A stretch of 64,000 bases of DNA from Baylisascaris procyonis (Eukaryota > Nematoda > Chromadorea > Rhabditida > Ascarididae). Shown piece by piece: positions 26,613-40,180 of this stretch (positions are counted from its first letter, which is position 1; each line of letters starts with the position of its first letter). The stretch lies in assembly GCA_037389465.1 (NCBI GenBank), contig JAZARR010000221.1:5248501-5312500 (forward strand). The letters run 5' to 3'. The notes beneath the pieces are model-generated. The model saw nothing but the letters and a program-made list of their open reading frames with translations, did not search any database and had not been told where the DNA came from. A program made the translations under genes and the position numbers.

Positions 26613-29600
26613 CTTTTTCTGCTGAAACTAATTATATACGGAACTTTCTTTTCGTATATTAATTCATTAAACCAACTAAAGTTATTCGAAAAGCTTTGAT
26701 TTCTGTAAACGAACTGAACGCTAATACTCATAAATTTTTTGAATAAAACCAACGTTGACGTTCAAGCTTTCACCAAGATCAACCTTTGATAGACACCTTG
26801 GCATTTCTTTGAAAGATAATAACCGATAAAGTTAGGGTGGCACCGCACTGGCAAAACGAAGAAGTGCCCAGTAAATTCTGCAATCATCCGTTAGTGACTA
26901 ATAGAATGAAGCGAATTTTTCAAATGAGTTTCCCTAGAAGTGATATTCTTTAAATTGAAATAAAGACCAAGTGAATTTTATTCTTATACATTAGATATTC
27001 TTATAATAATCTTGCGTCTATTAGAGCTTCACAATTTTTCATGTTACTTTAGAGAGGTTAAATTTTTCGATGATAGACGAAGCAAAACTCGACGAAACGA
27101 ATTAGAATATTTTATTAGACAATATTTTTTTTCCGTATCGGTTTTTATCTAAGCCATCAAATAACCATTAAAGTAATGCAATACAATTATTAGATTACAA
27201 TTAATAGGATCGATCACGTACTTTTGTTACTCATTGGCGACATGGAACACCGGCTGACGTTACACTTGGTTGCGAAGTGGCTGGAGTTGATCCCACCTAT
27301 GGTTTCCCAAGAACATGTGATTCAACAGCTAATGTTCGCATGTTTCAGAAGACGATCGATGAAGAATTTGTGAGTTTATTGTCTTCTTTTAGTGATACTT
27401 GAATGCAGAAGATAATGAAAGCATTTCAGATTATCCACTATAAGAGAAGATGGCGCAATTGTTTAGAAAATCCACAATGAGACAGCCTCCTCTATTGAAA
27501 TCTTTAGTTGACTGTGGTTGCAAACATTATTGATGCATCTCAAGCTAAATTCTCATACATCGGTCCATCTAAACATCAAAAATACATCAAATTTTATGCT
27601 AACATCAATCATTCACTATTACGGCGATGATTTTTTCAACTTTGCCATCGATTATAATTTGCAAACATTTCATTTGCTCAAAAAATTATCTTTTTTTTGT
27701 TATTTTTTTCGTAATTTCATCGAGTTTCTTAAACAAACTGCAGTTAATTTGAATCTTAATAAATTTTCAAAGCTAACGCATTTCTTTATGGCAGTAAGAG
27801 TGTTATTTTTGTGAAACTCATGCTCTCGGCATGAATGCAGCACTTATTGATAAAAATATCATCTCCAATATCAGTAACAATATCAAATTTCCATCTATTA
27901 CTCAAATTGCAGGGAAAATCCGATAAAGTGCCAACAAAATGCAATTCATAATAACATAATTCATATCGCTATCCATTTTCAGCTAATGATCTCAATTCAA
28001 AGTTCTATATTTTAGGTCTATTAATCTCTTCCGGTAAATGGCACCTTTTTATAGCTCACAAAGTTCAATGCTAATTTTCGTAGGCCAATAGAATTATTCA
28101 TTTCATGTTGCACATAACATTGGCTATTACCCGATCGTAAAAAGCATTTAGAGACTTAGTTGAAAAAAAAAATTCTATCATTTCAACAAATTTTTCAATA
28201 AAGGATGTGATTAAAAAATTACATAAGAGTGGCAATATTTGTAATTGCTGCTTAAAGCTATCGTAGTCGCTAGAATATGATGGATGACTCATCACTGAAA
28301 CGTCTCCCGATTGGTTATTGCTGTGTTTGGGATTGAAAAACGAAGAAGCATGTTAACTATGAAGTTTAGTCAACTCGATGGGATCATGCAAAAAAATGCA
28401 TTAAACAATGAAATCTCGCATTTTAATGGATGTACTGCTTCCGTTGGAAAGAAGAGAGACTTAATTCGCTTTCTTCTTATGTCCGTCGAATATGATTCGT
28501 AAAATTCGATAATTTATAAAGTTCATGTAGAATTGGGTGATTCGGCGTGCCTCATAAGCATAGATTTTTTACTCGGCATCCCGCATTTCATAGTGAATTA
28601 TTTTCTTACTATCAATTAAATTGATGCATCAAATCTAATATTTAATTGCTTATCTAATCTTCTCTTCCACATATTTCTATTCATTAAAATCTGTTTAGCT
28701 GCTTAATCATGTGGGCGAAATGGAATTACCAGTAGTGGACGAAAGTGGTAAAATGGTTGTCGAAATGAGAGGAAAATGTTTCAACGCAACATTGACGGTC
28801 GAAAAGCATGAGAAACGATGCCCTTGGTGTATTGAACACAACGAGGTCGCTATTGTTGGACAACAAGTAAGCAATGAACATTTCCCACTCGGATTATTTT
28901 CGTTCGAAAGTTGAAACTGTTCTATCTTCACTGTGATCGCTTTTGTGTTCTCCATGACCGTTGATCATATTCGATACTTATCAAATCGTTGTTTGGACCT
29001 ATTCAACAATCATGGATTTGATGGGTCCGATTTGAAATTTTATGAATCCAAACGTCAGAATTATTTAATCCTAATGTCGTATACAACGACGGTTGTTTGC
29101 AAAAATTAATGTCCAATTCAAATGTTTAGAATCTATGTATTCGTTTGAAAGATTCAACGCCATACTCGGGAAGCCATTCCACTTTCATGCGTTAAGTTTT
29201 TCATTCTTATTTTACAGGCACAAGATGAAGAAGTAGCATCAGATTTTATGCATTATTTCGGAGCCGGTGATCAATTTATGTACATAACAGTGATAACATT
29301 GGCAACTATTGCAATCGCTAGTTCAGCTGCTTTTGCTTGTCTTCTCGTAGCGTTTCTCCGTCAGAAACGTTCCACCGAATTGCTCAAAGGCAATAAGGCA
29401 CGTTTCGGTGTCTATCACGACAATTGTCAAAGAGTACACGTCGAATCATTGCATGGATCGGAAGACAGCAGCAGGTTTATCTATGAGACCCGTTTTAGTT
29501 TATTTCCCTCATTGAACCTATTCTTCACTATTGAGCCATAAGAAATTATTAACTTATTGCTAACATCATGTTAGTGCTAAATATAACAAAGAAATGTGTT

Positions 29601-30628
29601 AGCTGTAACAAATTTCTTTAAATTTTATCGACATGAAGTGAGTTATACGAGCGAGGTGGATGTATTATGATGAAATTGACAAATATTAAGCGAGTGTTGT
29701 ATAACTCGTAATATGGGGGAGAAGGTATCCTTATTCGAGGTGTAAAGCGATACCCATTTCATACCTCATTTTACCATTTTTTCATTCCATTTAAAAGTTT
29801 TTAAATATCCTAAAAGATGTCGAGGATGGTCACGGCATTATAGCGGTCAATGAGAAAGTTGAAGGCATATTCAGTTCAATAGTGATGGAGGCATGCTTAT
29901 GTAAACAAGTGCATGTGAACATGATTGGGTCAGACGAGGCCGTTTTGGTTTGCTTTTAATCTGCTTTTGTGCAATCTCGTTGTATGTCCTTCCCTTCTTA
30001 CGGGTCTATAAACTGAAAGGGCATTGCCCTGTAGAAGCGATACCACCTGAAGTACCAGACTAAAGTTCTAAAATTCTGAGATCGCTGAATTTCCACCAGA
30101 GAAAAAAATTTATTTGAGGGATAGAAATTGGATTTGACAAGCAAGTTGTTCGATATGATGCATCATGAGAGGGTGAGAATTGCATATGAGGATTTGTGAA
30201 GTAGACTGAATTGAAGGAGGGAGCTTGTCTTAAATTCTTTACCACAGAAACGAGAAATATTAACTGACGGTATTAGAATGCTTACGAAGTGCTATAGTGT
30301 AGTGCAGCACTAGGCTTCTTATATGTTCGATTCATTGCTATTGCACTCAGAAAGCTGCATTTATCTCCATCTATTTCATTGTTGTGCTGAAATAAGACGA
30401 ATTTTCAGATACGAAACTCCATGGGATCAAAAATATCATCCTCTTCCGCATTGGCTAAGTAATCGTAGCGATATTAATTCCGCATCTGCTATTGAGACTG
30501 CTTCTACATTAACTGGACCAATGTCAAATCAGAATTCAAGAACAACAGTTGGAGGAAGTCATTTGAAAGTTTCACCGAATACAACGGTATCGGATCATCA
30601 CGATGATAGTGGTCTTGAGTCCGTATGA
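24638..30628 (+). CDS. Gene A: type I single-pass membrane protein, nematode family of unknown function (5 exons, 341 aa)
   Basis: Exons are 24638-24856, 27208-27369, 28699-28866, 29218-29474 and 30409-30628 (stop TGA 30626-30628). Introns 1-3 are phase 0 and intron 4 is phase 2; donors are GTTTGC, GTGAGT, GTAAGC and GTTTAT. Residues 1-18 form a signal peptide (MMFFGIIIFAFWPALG...). The ectodomain, about 19-203, has seven cysteines at 37, 43, 95, 110, 154, 168 and 171, the last two in RCPWC, and an N-glycosylation sequon at N156 (CFNAT). Residues about 204-230 are a membrane span ending in the basic stop LRQKR. The tail carries YETPWDQK (from 270) and a Ser/Thr/Asn-rich end. The next paralogue, gene B, keeps all seven cysteines, the span and the tail motif, which supports the exon model. 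The odd cysteine count would leave one free for an intermolecular bond (inference). Function is unknown; resemblance to a nematode C2-like family is from memory. The start is the first of two consecutive ATGs, directly ahead of the signal peptide. Confidence 0.9.
26528..26612 (+). repeat. Compound (AT)n-(ATT)n microsatellite in intron 1 of gene A
   Basis: Alternating AT runs from about 26528 to 26563 and passes directly into about 16 ATT units ending near 26612. It lies within the 2.35-kb first intron of gene A. Confidence 0.95.
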
Positions 30629-30949
30629 TTATATAAGTCCACCAACGATTTTTTTGCTAACACATGGAACCAATTTCTATGAACAACAACGCATCGATCG
30701 GAACGTCGAGACTTTGCAATGAATGCCTTAAGGAATATTATAATATGTTGGCGAATTAACCGCTCATTATTATCGTGTCTGTGATCTCCTTGAACTGTGA
30801 TCTCTTTATTTCATTTATTTGTTTGTACAGTTCCTTGCATAAATTTTTTTTTCATTCATTCGCAATCTTCGTGTGAAAAAAAATTGTTGAATGTGGTTTA
30901 TTAGAGGAAATTAAATGAATTGACTAACCTTTGGCCGATTAAGCAAAAA

Positions 30950-30955
30950 AATAAA
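30950..30955 (+). terminator. Candidate poly(A) signal of gene A
   Basis: AATAAA lies about 320 bp after the gene A stop codon. It is the first canonical hexamer I see downstream on this strand, and its assignment rests on position alone. Confidence 0.35.
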
Positions 30956-31147
30956 AGATATTTCATCATCGACTAGTGCCGATCAAGTTCCACGCTTAAA
31001 ATACGATAATGCTTAGTCGTAGATGCAGAATAATACGATGAGTCTACGGTCATTGTCTTTAATACTTTCATTCTTATTATGCATTATAACATTTTCTACA
31101 GTAGGCAGGCGATACTCAATAGGCTTGCAAACGTTTGCCATATTGCT

Positions 31148-31991
31148 TTACGAAATAGACGACAAATGCTGAAGGCGTGAATTTTTTCTGATGCATATCA
31201 ATGAATTTAGAGGATTTCTTTCGTTGAAACACTTCCGCTTCTTTGAACAACGCACGCCAGATGAGCATATTTGTGGGCATAGGCCTGCTTGTTCTTCTCC
31301 TATGATGCAATATACATTTGGAAGCGTTTTATGAAGTGTTTTTTTTTCATTCGTGCGTTTGTTTTGTTTCAATAGATATCACTGAGTTTAATTCATTCCT
31401 GAATCAGAGTCGAATTGTTGAAGAAAGAAAAGAACTAAATGGATCGTTTAAGCTGTTATCATTACAGTGTTAATAACCATAAAAGTCGAGCATCTTTCAA
31501 GTTAACGCGACTTTTACCATATTTCACAAATATTTCCTCTCGGTGATACCGTCGCAAGGAAAAACGCTCTTCAAATGGAATAAAGAAAAACAACTAGAAT
31601 CAGGAGTTACCTTGACGAACCTTTTAAGATTGTGAGTCTCTTGAAGAATTCCTCGGTAGATAGAAGTTAGGGTACTTTCTGGATGATTTTCCAAGTGATA
31701 CACCTTAGGAGGGTATAATTTTCGAATAATGGTGTGTCAGTGATTGCCTTTGCTTCAAAGCGAATTGTTTTAAGACTTTTGAACAGTCGCTAGATAGACC
31801 GTTGTTGTCCTCATACCGTTACGTTTCCGTTGTTCAGATGCATAGATAAATGCGAACATCTGGTGGCGGTCTCTTTGATGTAGATAGGCCATGTTTCGGT
31901 ACTTTGTTTCTCGAACAACCTTTCCAGCGCAACAATCACCACAGTTGTCGACAGTTGTTTTGTTGAAAACTTTGACCAATTTGTTCACTTC
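31148..31991 (-). CDS. Candidate cysteine-rich two-exon 3' part of a minus-strand gene
   Basis: On the minus strand, exon 31991-31817 follows an acceptor AAATTTAG and ends at a GTATGA donor with one base left over. Exon 31299-31148 follows ATCATAG and continues in the compatible phase to a TAA. The first exon encodes 58 residues containing NCGDCCAGKVV and HQRDRHQMFAF; the second contains LCPQICSSGVRC, then SKKRKCFNERNP. Eight cysteines fall in about 108 residues, suggesting a secreted disulphide-rich domain. CxxCC recalls PDGF/VEGF cystine knots, but the other knot cysteines are not where that family has them, so I do not assign it. The 5' exons and start were not found. A different frame in the second exon (31116-31310) is also open. 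Confidence 0.25.
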
Positions 31992-33718
31992 CTAAATTTG
32001 CTTATTTGAACGCTGAAAATCGCATAAAAATTTGTTAGCGATGAATGCAGCAATGAAACTCTTTTTTCATTCATCTTTTTTTTTGTGCAACAGCGATGGT
32101 TTTATCGTTTTTTGATGATAATTTTTTTTCTCTTTTGGTCTGCAAAATATTAGGTCCCTATAAACAAGCACTAAAATTAAAGCAAAAAGAGTGGAAAATT
32201 ATGCATGGATTACAATACGAATTGAAGTTATAAACTATAGAAATGTAAAATAAAGCAGTACGGAAAACTAAGCCAGAGTAAATGGCACGTTATAAGCCAT
32301 TACAGTTATGCTTATTAAATCAACCAATCGGTCAGCGAACAATAAAAACGTTTTAACTGCTTGATCCATCTTTCAACCTCAGGCACTTATTCATGCAAAT
32401 CGTTAGCAAAAAATTGTCTTTTCTAGGCTTTCTTTTTCTGCTAATTTCCTTGGCAAAAGTGCATTGTATCGATTCTATATTTATGCGTTTACAAATATGT
32501 GTAAGTGTGTAAGTTCGCTAATTCAATCGAAATATCACTGAGACATAGTAACGAAATTTAGTAGGTATCATGTACTCTAAAGCATTCTTTACGGTAGATT
32601 CTTCTAAGATATTTTGAGTCGCCTATACAGATCAGTTTGCATCCTTAACTGAAAATTATAACATTGATTAATCTCCAAAAATGGCATCGCAGTAAGCACT
32701 ATATATGTTGAATCTGCATCGATCAATGCATGTCGAAAAAATCTCACAAAATCTTACATCATGTCGGCCATCAGCCTTCAGTTACTATAAGGGAATTTTA
32801 CATCCTTATCTATGATAAGAAAAAAGCCAACATATTCAGATAGATATTCTCAGCGACACATTTTCATAAAATTAGATCAATCGTTTCGGATAAAGGAGAA
32901 GAGATGGAGGAGGAAAGATGGAAGTAAAGCTTTTGTTTTTGCTTCTGCAATAAAATTCTAAAACATTTTATTGCTTAGAAGAGATTTCTATAGTAAAAAT
33001 TTTAGCGATAATTCACAAAGAAAATACGCATCTTTCGAAAGCACACAAGAAATACAATTCGTTGCATATGAAAACTTCTAAAACATGAAAGCCAAAGATT
33101 AATATTTCTATCTAACTCTACTGAGTATGTATGAGGCGTTTGCAGTCACTTTATGCGCAACTGCTAATTGCCAACATCAACACATATATCCCTTTTTATG
33201 AGAGATCAAGAATAGCGAAGATCGTTGGAGGTCGTATTTTCATCGTATTTTCATCACATTTTAGTTGCGCAATATTTTTTCGTTTGGATCTTCTTTTGTC
33301 TTTTCCCAAAATTCGATACGCGTTGAGAAAAAATGCAAATATTTTGCAACAATTCTCATAGGAAATGTAGTCGAATAGCGGCGGGCCATATAAAATCTCA
33401 AATTCACAAAAAGCTTAATTGATTGGCAATAAATAAGAATATGCAAATATTGTGCAGCAATATGCAATGAAATAATACTTTTTCATCGTTCACTGTGTGC
33501 GGTAATCTTATTGAATTAGTGTATTCTATTTTGTTACCATATTAATCTCATATCCTTTCTCTATTGCAGCAAACTTTGTTTTAATTGTATTCTTGTAAAA
33601 GAAAATCTATGCCGCAGAAAAAAGAAACTTCATCTTTGAAACTTCGAATAATGACTTACTCCAGCTAGCAATAGTTTTAAGATGTTAGTTCCTCATAAAT
33701 GTTGGGCAACTTTCCGAT

Positions 33719-33763
33719 GCCCTACCCTTCTCTCTCCTTCCTTCCATCCCATCCCCTCCCTCC
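33719..33763 (-). repeat. C-rich tract on +, G-run cluster on minus strand
   Basis: The + strand reads as CCC runs separated by CTT/AT words. The complement has GGGAGGGGATGGG as a tight core plus further GGG runs, a quadruplex-type motif within 45 bp. Confidence 0.6.
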
Positions 33764-36700
33764 ATTATGCAAAGTTTTGGAGAGCATCTAACTTTACTTC
33801 TCGACATATTATTGCTGTCAGTTTAATGTACTAAAAAAATTATTCTATCACATGCAATATTCAAGCTCCTTTCTAGCAAAATTATGAGTCTATGCGAAGC
33901 GAAGCGATAATTGAAATAAGTACCACCTAAATAAAGCTAAACTTAAAGATAATCAATTCTTTTGCATTTCCTCCTAGAATAATTAATATTCTTATAGCTC
34001 TAAGTACATGAAAATTTCTTCAAATCAATAGAGAGATTTGTCCAAAGATTGTATTCCGTTCTTTTTTTTTGCAAGCGGTAATTAAACTTTTCGTCCGAAT
34101 CGATAAATGCACTGTAAAATGAAGTTTAGTGCTCTCAACAAGCGATAAAACAACGTTCGTTGACGAATAAAACATTTTCACCCACTTCAACAAGCATTTC
34201 GATTTGCCTTGAATTCAGCCAACAAAATTCATTTCTTCCATCATCAGCAGAAGTAAAACTTCTAGAGGCGTAAGACTGGCTTTAGACGTGACTGGCCATT
34301 CTAAAGGCAATACTATTCTGGATCACGACTGTGGATTTCCGGATTTCGAGAAACGCGTATACACAACAAAATTATTCATCCAATGCGATACTTTCTTCAC
34401 AGTTCTATATCAGCGGGTAACTGTAAACGGAAAAAGCAATTATATATAAATTAGCAAAAATTTTGCAATACATAAGCAGCTATCTATTACATAAAGAATA
34501 AAGAAATGGAAGTTTTTTTTTTTGCAAGTACTGCGTTTTTTTTCTTCAAAACGCCTCATCAAAGCATTTGTATTTTCGACTACGAACCCATTATTTGCGA
34601 TACTTTGTTTCCCACTATGAGCGCAGTTGAGCGTTTCTAAGGGAATCACAGCTTCAATGTCATAGCATACCGCCATAGGTGTGAATCTGTGAAAACAGAT
34701 TCGTGTTAATCGCTTTGAATAACTTCAAACGGACACATCTATATGAACATCACCGGATTCATTCTCGTATTCCTATGCACTCATTCAAATTTACCATAAA
34801 CGATTTAGATCATATTCGGTGCTAAGAAAAAATTCTTGCAAGATAACCGATGATAGCTTCTAAGAATGGGCCTAAATGATATCGTGAAAGAATAAAATCA
34901 TACGGCAGAGTTCTCGATGAATTTTTTCTAATATTCAAATTGTTTTCTTGAGTTGCCATAGGATTTGCTCGCGATAACGCGCTCTGACCACTCCTTTCTT
35001 TTGACCCATCAGACCTATTTTGCCGGAACCTCAAAACACTGTGACCATTACCTTTTGCGTAGATCTTCCCCACCTGATTGATCCGTAAGACTGACATTGG
35101 TGATCTTCCTTCCTTCGATTCTTTTTTTTTTCAGATCCTCCTCATTTCTCTTATATTATAAACTGTTCTACTCCTCGAAGTAGCATGTCCGCCAATCTTT
35201 TTCCAAACCGTCAAACATCCACTGTCCTCTCCTGCCTACTTCGTTGAATGATTTAGACGCTCTGATTTCAGAACAGGCCATTTCCATGAAATGAGAACTA
35301 TGCAGTCTTCGAAGATATTCTGGAGTAAAGTAGAACAAAGACCGAGGAATGATATTTTTACGTGATTACAGCACTCTCTAAAAACATCCTTCATTTGGAA
35401 ACCTTGGACGACTTCGACTGAAACGATATTTTTATGATTTTTTTGATATCGCTCGCAGCAAAAAATTTCCCAAATTTGGGAATTTCATTAGGCAGATCAA
35501 ATATCATAGTTTAGCTCATCAAATGTTGATTGAATCAAACGTTCAGAGAATAGTTCAAAAAAGTTCGCACATGTTTATATCACAATATCCTCGATGAAGG
35601 CAAATGAAGATCTACTAGGCGAAGTGCAAATATATGCTCGATAGAAACAAGAACAACGGAAGTAAATGGAAAACTTCCTTGATTTGATCAACTTTCAAAA
35701 ATTAAATATGCTCCTTTCATATTTCAATTAATCCATTCGACGCAAAAAATAGAAAAAAAAATCAACTCCGGCATATATTAGACGAAGAAAATTTTAAAAA
35801 CCCATTAAAAATACACCTTCATACTGAACCAATATTTAGCAAAAGGTGTGAAAAATAGTAACGTTGAAACTTTGCGAGTGGGTAGACATTGTATCACATT
35901 TCTTGACCCTCTTGACGTTGTTCATATGCGCTCACTCTTTGTCAACCAATATTCTACAAATATCCATTAGTGAGATTGGATTTTACGCACAATATTGTTG
36001 CAGTAAAAGTATTTACGGGGAAATATTTATATATAGTTGCAATGAAGGGCAATATATAAAATTGCATTCATTAGATTTTGAGGTTTTTATAAGAATTGTT
36101 TGTGTTATTCATCGAAATATTCTTATTTAGAAATGCATGTAATATAACGTCATAGGCCGACTAGCTGTTGGATATGTATCAATCTCTGCTTGTAAATGAA
36201 AAAAAAAAGAAACGCTGTATTTCCCATGTACCAGCTTACACAGCATTAATTCTCATAGCAGCATTACTATACGAAAGGTTTCTTCTTGCATTATTTGCGA
36301 AATTCGAATTTTCCTGTTCCATCATTAAAATTTTTTTTAATATTCATATTATTTCCTTTGAAATTGGGTCAAATATCCTTATTTAATCATTGAATATTCT
36401 CATTATTATATTTTCTAGGAAAAAGCAATAACAACAGATTAATTTTTTCAGTTAACACTATACGAACAATTTCCCTATCCCGATATTCATCGTCTCCTTG
36501 TAATAATAATCAGGCTTGCATAGAAGAAAACAAATAAATGAATCGGTATTTATATGTAGAGGAATTACATGTATGCAATCAGTAGTATATATATAATTTT
36601 ACTTTCAGGCTCAAATATCTAAGAAACATTAAAGTCGTCTTTTATTCTAATATAAGCGTATTTCATAGCGCTTATCTGTCACGATATAGATTGTTATCTT

Positions 36701-37136
36701 CGGGAAAACACGCTGTATTTTCTCACACATTGAAAGGTGCCGCTGTGTGGAGTTTGCCTCAAGCAAGATAGCAGGCTTTAGCACTATTCACAATGGCTAC
36801 TGCTCACAGGTTATCTTATCTTCTATGCTCTTCCATCAATGCACTCTGCTTGTGATGCCCTTTGCGGTAGATAGATTCGTCACAGATCACATATATTCGA
36901 GCCGTGTGAATCTCATCTATGAGGAGTTCTGCAATTGTGGGACAGCAACGAGCAATGAATGTTGCTTAGAGTGTTATATATACGCCTCCCATTGGTCTTG
37001 TTGGTCTTCTTTGGAACAACATCATTTGTGAACTGCTGCTGCCGTGACGACTTCACTTTCCACTCCGTTCATCTAATTTCAAATTTCTTTAGTGCGTCAT
37101 AAGCGATACTTTAGCGTAAATGGCCGATTTTAATTG

Positions 37137-37178
37137 TTACTAATTGCTACTATTTTTTTGCTAATTGCTACTATTATG
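37137..37178 (+). repeat. Two-copy tandem repeat, period 24
   Basis: CTAATTGCTACTATT occurs twice, separated by a T-run, with the second copy ending before ATGCAGC. Confidence 0.7.
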
Positions 37179-37215
37179 CAGCTTAAATTGATTAGAGATA
37201 TGATATGTTAGAGAA

Positions 37216-37232
37216 GGGGAAGGGGAGGGAGG
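37216..37232 (+). repeat. G-run cluster (quadruplex-type motif)
   Basis: GGGGAAGGGGAGGGAGG gives four consecutive G-runs (4, 4, 3, 2) with one- or two-base loops on the + strand, in otherwise AT-rich intergenic DNA. Confidence 0.7.
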
Positions 37233-38339
37233 TCGAGAATTTATTGTTACCTAGTATTTATCACAGGTTATCTTATAGCTTCAGGTAACGTCCTTTATCA
37301 GGCGAAACTTGTCGCCATAAAAGCTCAGTACAGCAAATATATTATTGATTCAGCAGCATCATACGATCGTTGCAAATTTCCTGCATTGTCGGATGAAAAG
37401 ACTGGCAATTAAAAAGCTGTCAATTATTTTCTCCATAGGTATGTAATTAGACGCTCGCAATGAATTCTACAAACTCATATCGCGTCAGATGTCTGTCACT
37501 ATTCAATAAGTATCTTCTTATTTCATAGGTTTCAAAAAGAGATATCTACAAAAGAGAATATAAGAAGATTGAGCTAGCGGGGAACAAAAATTTTTGGCGA
37601 AAAATAAACGCCGACTTGAATTGTTGCTTGCAAATATTGTAACTGGGTTTTAGGTAAAGAAATGGCTATTGCCATTTTTATAACAAATCTCTATGATAAA
37701 TCGAGAAACTATACATTAATTGCATAATCAATTTTTTCTCTAATATATTTACGCTTTACGAAATATGAGCATAAGTCAACTCAATATGCCATAGACATTC
37801 ACACATCCATATATCTGTGCATTTAGTAGTATTGCTTCCTGAGGTTCATCGGCTTTCGATCTTACTTTACTGCGTGCATACTGTTAAAATGCCTTATTTG
37901 CAACATCGTTGTTTAATTGCCTCTTTGATTATCCTCTGCGTTTTCGCTATCTGAGATTTTGAATTTTAGTACGACCTGAAATTCGGCGTTTACAAATATC
38001 CGAGGCCTATCTCTTAAAATGTTTGCATGAGAAAAAAAAAAAAGATTTTCTCTTCAATTGAAAAAAAAAGCACATCGAATATCGTCTAAGTGTGGCTCTC
38101 TACGTATTCAATGAAGAGTTTCAAATAAATCTTCGATGCCAATATACAAAAGAACGTTTCGTATCATCATCAAGGTTGTGGGCACTTATCTGTTGAGGGT
38201 ATATTATCGCACTTTTTATAGCTCATCCTCTATGAATATTTTTTAGAAGTTGATCCATCCCTCGATGTTTACCATAACAATTCTATGCTCTCATCTCATC
38301 AAGCATATTGCATCTCTCAATATTCAAATATTATTTTCA

Positions 38340-38342
<3 letters not shown>

Positions 38343-38399
<57 letters not shown>
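38343..38399 (+). repeat. (AT)n microsatellite
   Basis: About 57 bp of uninterrupted alternating AT between TATTTTCATTC and CTAGATTTTTG in the A-B intergenic region. Confidence 0.95.
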
Positions 38400-38400
<1 letters not shown>

Positions 38401-39100
38401 TAGATTTTTGAAGAATTATTTTTAGCTTATAATATAATCGAATGAAATATGAAATATATTCATGAAATTTTCTATCGACATTTTTCCAGTGTTTTTTTTA
38501 ATGAATTCATATCGTAGAGTTCATTGAATTGCAAATATTGGAAATATTGCAATTGCACAATATTACAATGCAAACGCAATTCGTATATTGCAAATATATC
38601 TTTATACGATGAAACTTTTTTTTATCGTTATAGATAATTTTGATTTTATTTTAAACGTTCGAAATTAATGCATGTGATAAAATTTCATTCACACTGGAAG
38701 AAAAAAAACTAAAAAAATCAACTAATCTATTTCGATTACTTCTCCATTTTCCTTTCTTTTTTTTTTTTTCAAATCAGTTGCTTGTTTTTTTTTTTCTCAG
38801 CTAAGGAAATATTGACGATCGCCAACACTCTAGTTGTCTAGCTGAGTCTATTGTATATCCCCTAACCGATTGCTTGCATTTCCGGCTAGAGCTGAAGCGA
38901 TCGAATCGTTCTGAATCTTACGAACCAAATTTGCATATTTATTAACATATCACTCAGCTATGTTATCTTAGTCGCCTAGCCAATCAGCAAAGTTGTATAT
39001 TAGGCAACGTATTACCTGAGAAGCCGCTCACCTAGGTGCACGTTATTGTTTGAAGATTGAGGTCATTAATCACTTTCATAAATTCATTTACAATCCCTTG

Positions 39101-39172
39101 TAACCTTTATTATACAATATTTCAAGGACTATATTATAACCTTTATTACACAATGTTTCAAAGGAGTATACT
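39101..39172 (+). repeat. Diverged 36-bp tandem duplication
   Basis: TAACCTTTATTATACAATAT at 39101 recurs as TAACCTTTATTACACAATGT at 39137, followed by TTCAAGGA versus TTCAAAGGA. Two copies with a few substitutions, about 1 kb upstream of gene B. Confidence 0.8.
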
Positions 39173-40170
39173 AGAGTTCCTCATGGAAAATTCATTCAGT
39201 GCGACTATATTTCCTATCGCCTCATCGTACACTTGCAATAATATAGAATTTTAATGCACAAATATCTATTGTAATAAACCGTAATAGGCGTTACATAAGG
39301 GTCAATGTTGAGCGATCGTGTCAACTTGATAATAGATGATTGGTGTGTATAAGTAGTAAGTTGCGTATTATAGATAAAATCATATAAGACTTAAATGTCC
39401 GATCATCATTCATCACTTATTATCGATGATTATAGCTTAGAGAGATAGTTTCTTCACTAAAATCGCACATAATTATTGTGCTGGTCTTATCATTTATTCA
39501 TATCTCATCACGCGAAAATTAAGCATCATAAAATGTCAAACGGTTTCAAGGATCTGAGATGATCGAATATTTCGATGCAATGAAATACGTCATAGGAAGA
39601 ACATTCATTACGAGTTAAATTTTGAGCAAAATTTTACACTATATTCCCGTATTTTCATCGATTTCTAATGATTTCTAGGAAGTAATGCATGAGCAAGCTG
39701 ATTACATTGTAGAGAAAACTTTGAGATCATTTTGCACGATCTATACAACATTATTACTCTTTGCAGTATTTATTAGCAAAAACATGACATGTTTGATATT
39801 TTCATTCAATTGACTGCTATAACACTTCATGCTTACTTCACTTAATTTTAGTCCCAAGATCTGTATTTCTGGATGCGATTTATTATTTGGCTGATGCTCC
39901 ATAGAAGAGATAGCTTCAGTGTGCTTCTGGATTCGGTACAAAGTAAAGCGTTTTTGAGCAAAAGCAAACTGAAATTACATCTATCTTCACTTCTGCGAAC
40001 CGGAAAACAAAAATTCAAATCATATATGCTAACTAAATTTTTTCTCAAAAACTCATTGTTCAGCCCAATGATATGAATGATTTTATGAATGAATTGCGAC
40101 TCTTTTCGACTTGCGGGAAAAAGAAAATAATATGTAGGAATTTAAAAATTGGAATAAATAGATAATTTTA

Positions 40171-40176
40171 TTACAG
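40171..40176 (+). promoter_or_regulatory. Acceptor just upstream of gene B start (probable spliced-leader addition site)
   Basis: TTACAG ends four bases before the gene B ATG and follows a T/A-rich run (TAATTTTA). It mirrors the gene A arrangement. Trans-splicing is inferred; no SL RNA gene is visible in the window. Confidence 0.5.
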
Positions 40177-40180
40177 AGTG

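Larger units (their letters stand above)
32000..40100. other. Intergenic region between genes A and B
   Basis: No supported gene. It contains two G-run clusters, a 57-bp AT array, short tandem repeats and several T-runs. A strong + strand acceptor (TTTTTTTTTTCAG) near 35135 opens a short Ser/Pro-rich frame without a partner exon. Confidence 0.4.

Noticed and set aside
30617..30628. C-terminal ESV of gene A as a PDZ ligand
   Set aside because: Would be a weak class III type only, and gene B ends differently (SDS), so it is not a conserved feature.
36747..37031. + strand frame with a Cys-rich end (CNCGTATSNECCLEC)
   Set aside because: No splice context or signal peptide; the cysteine cluster alone is not enough.
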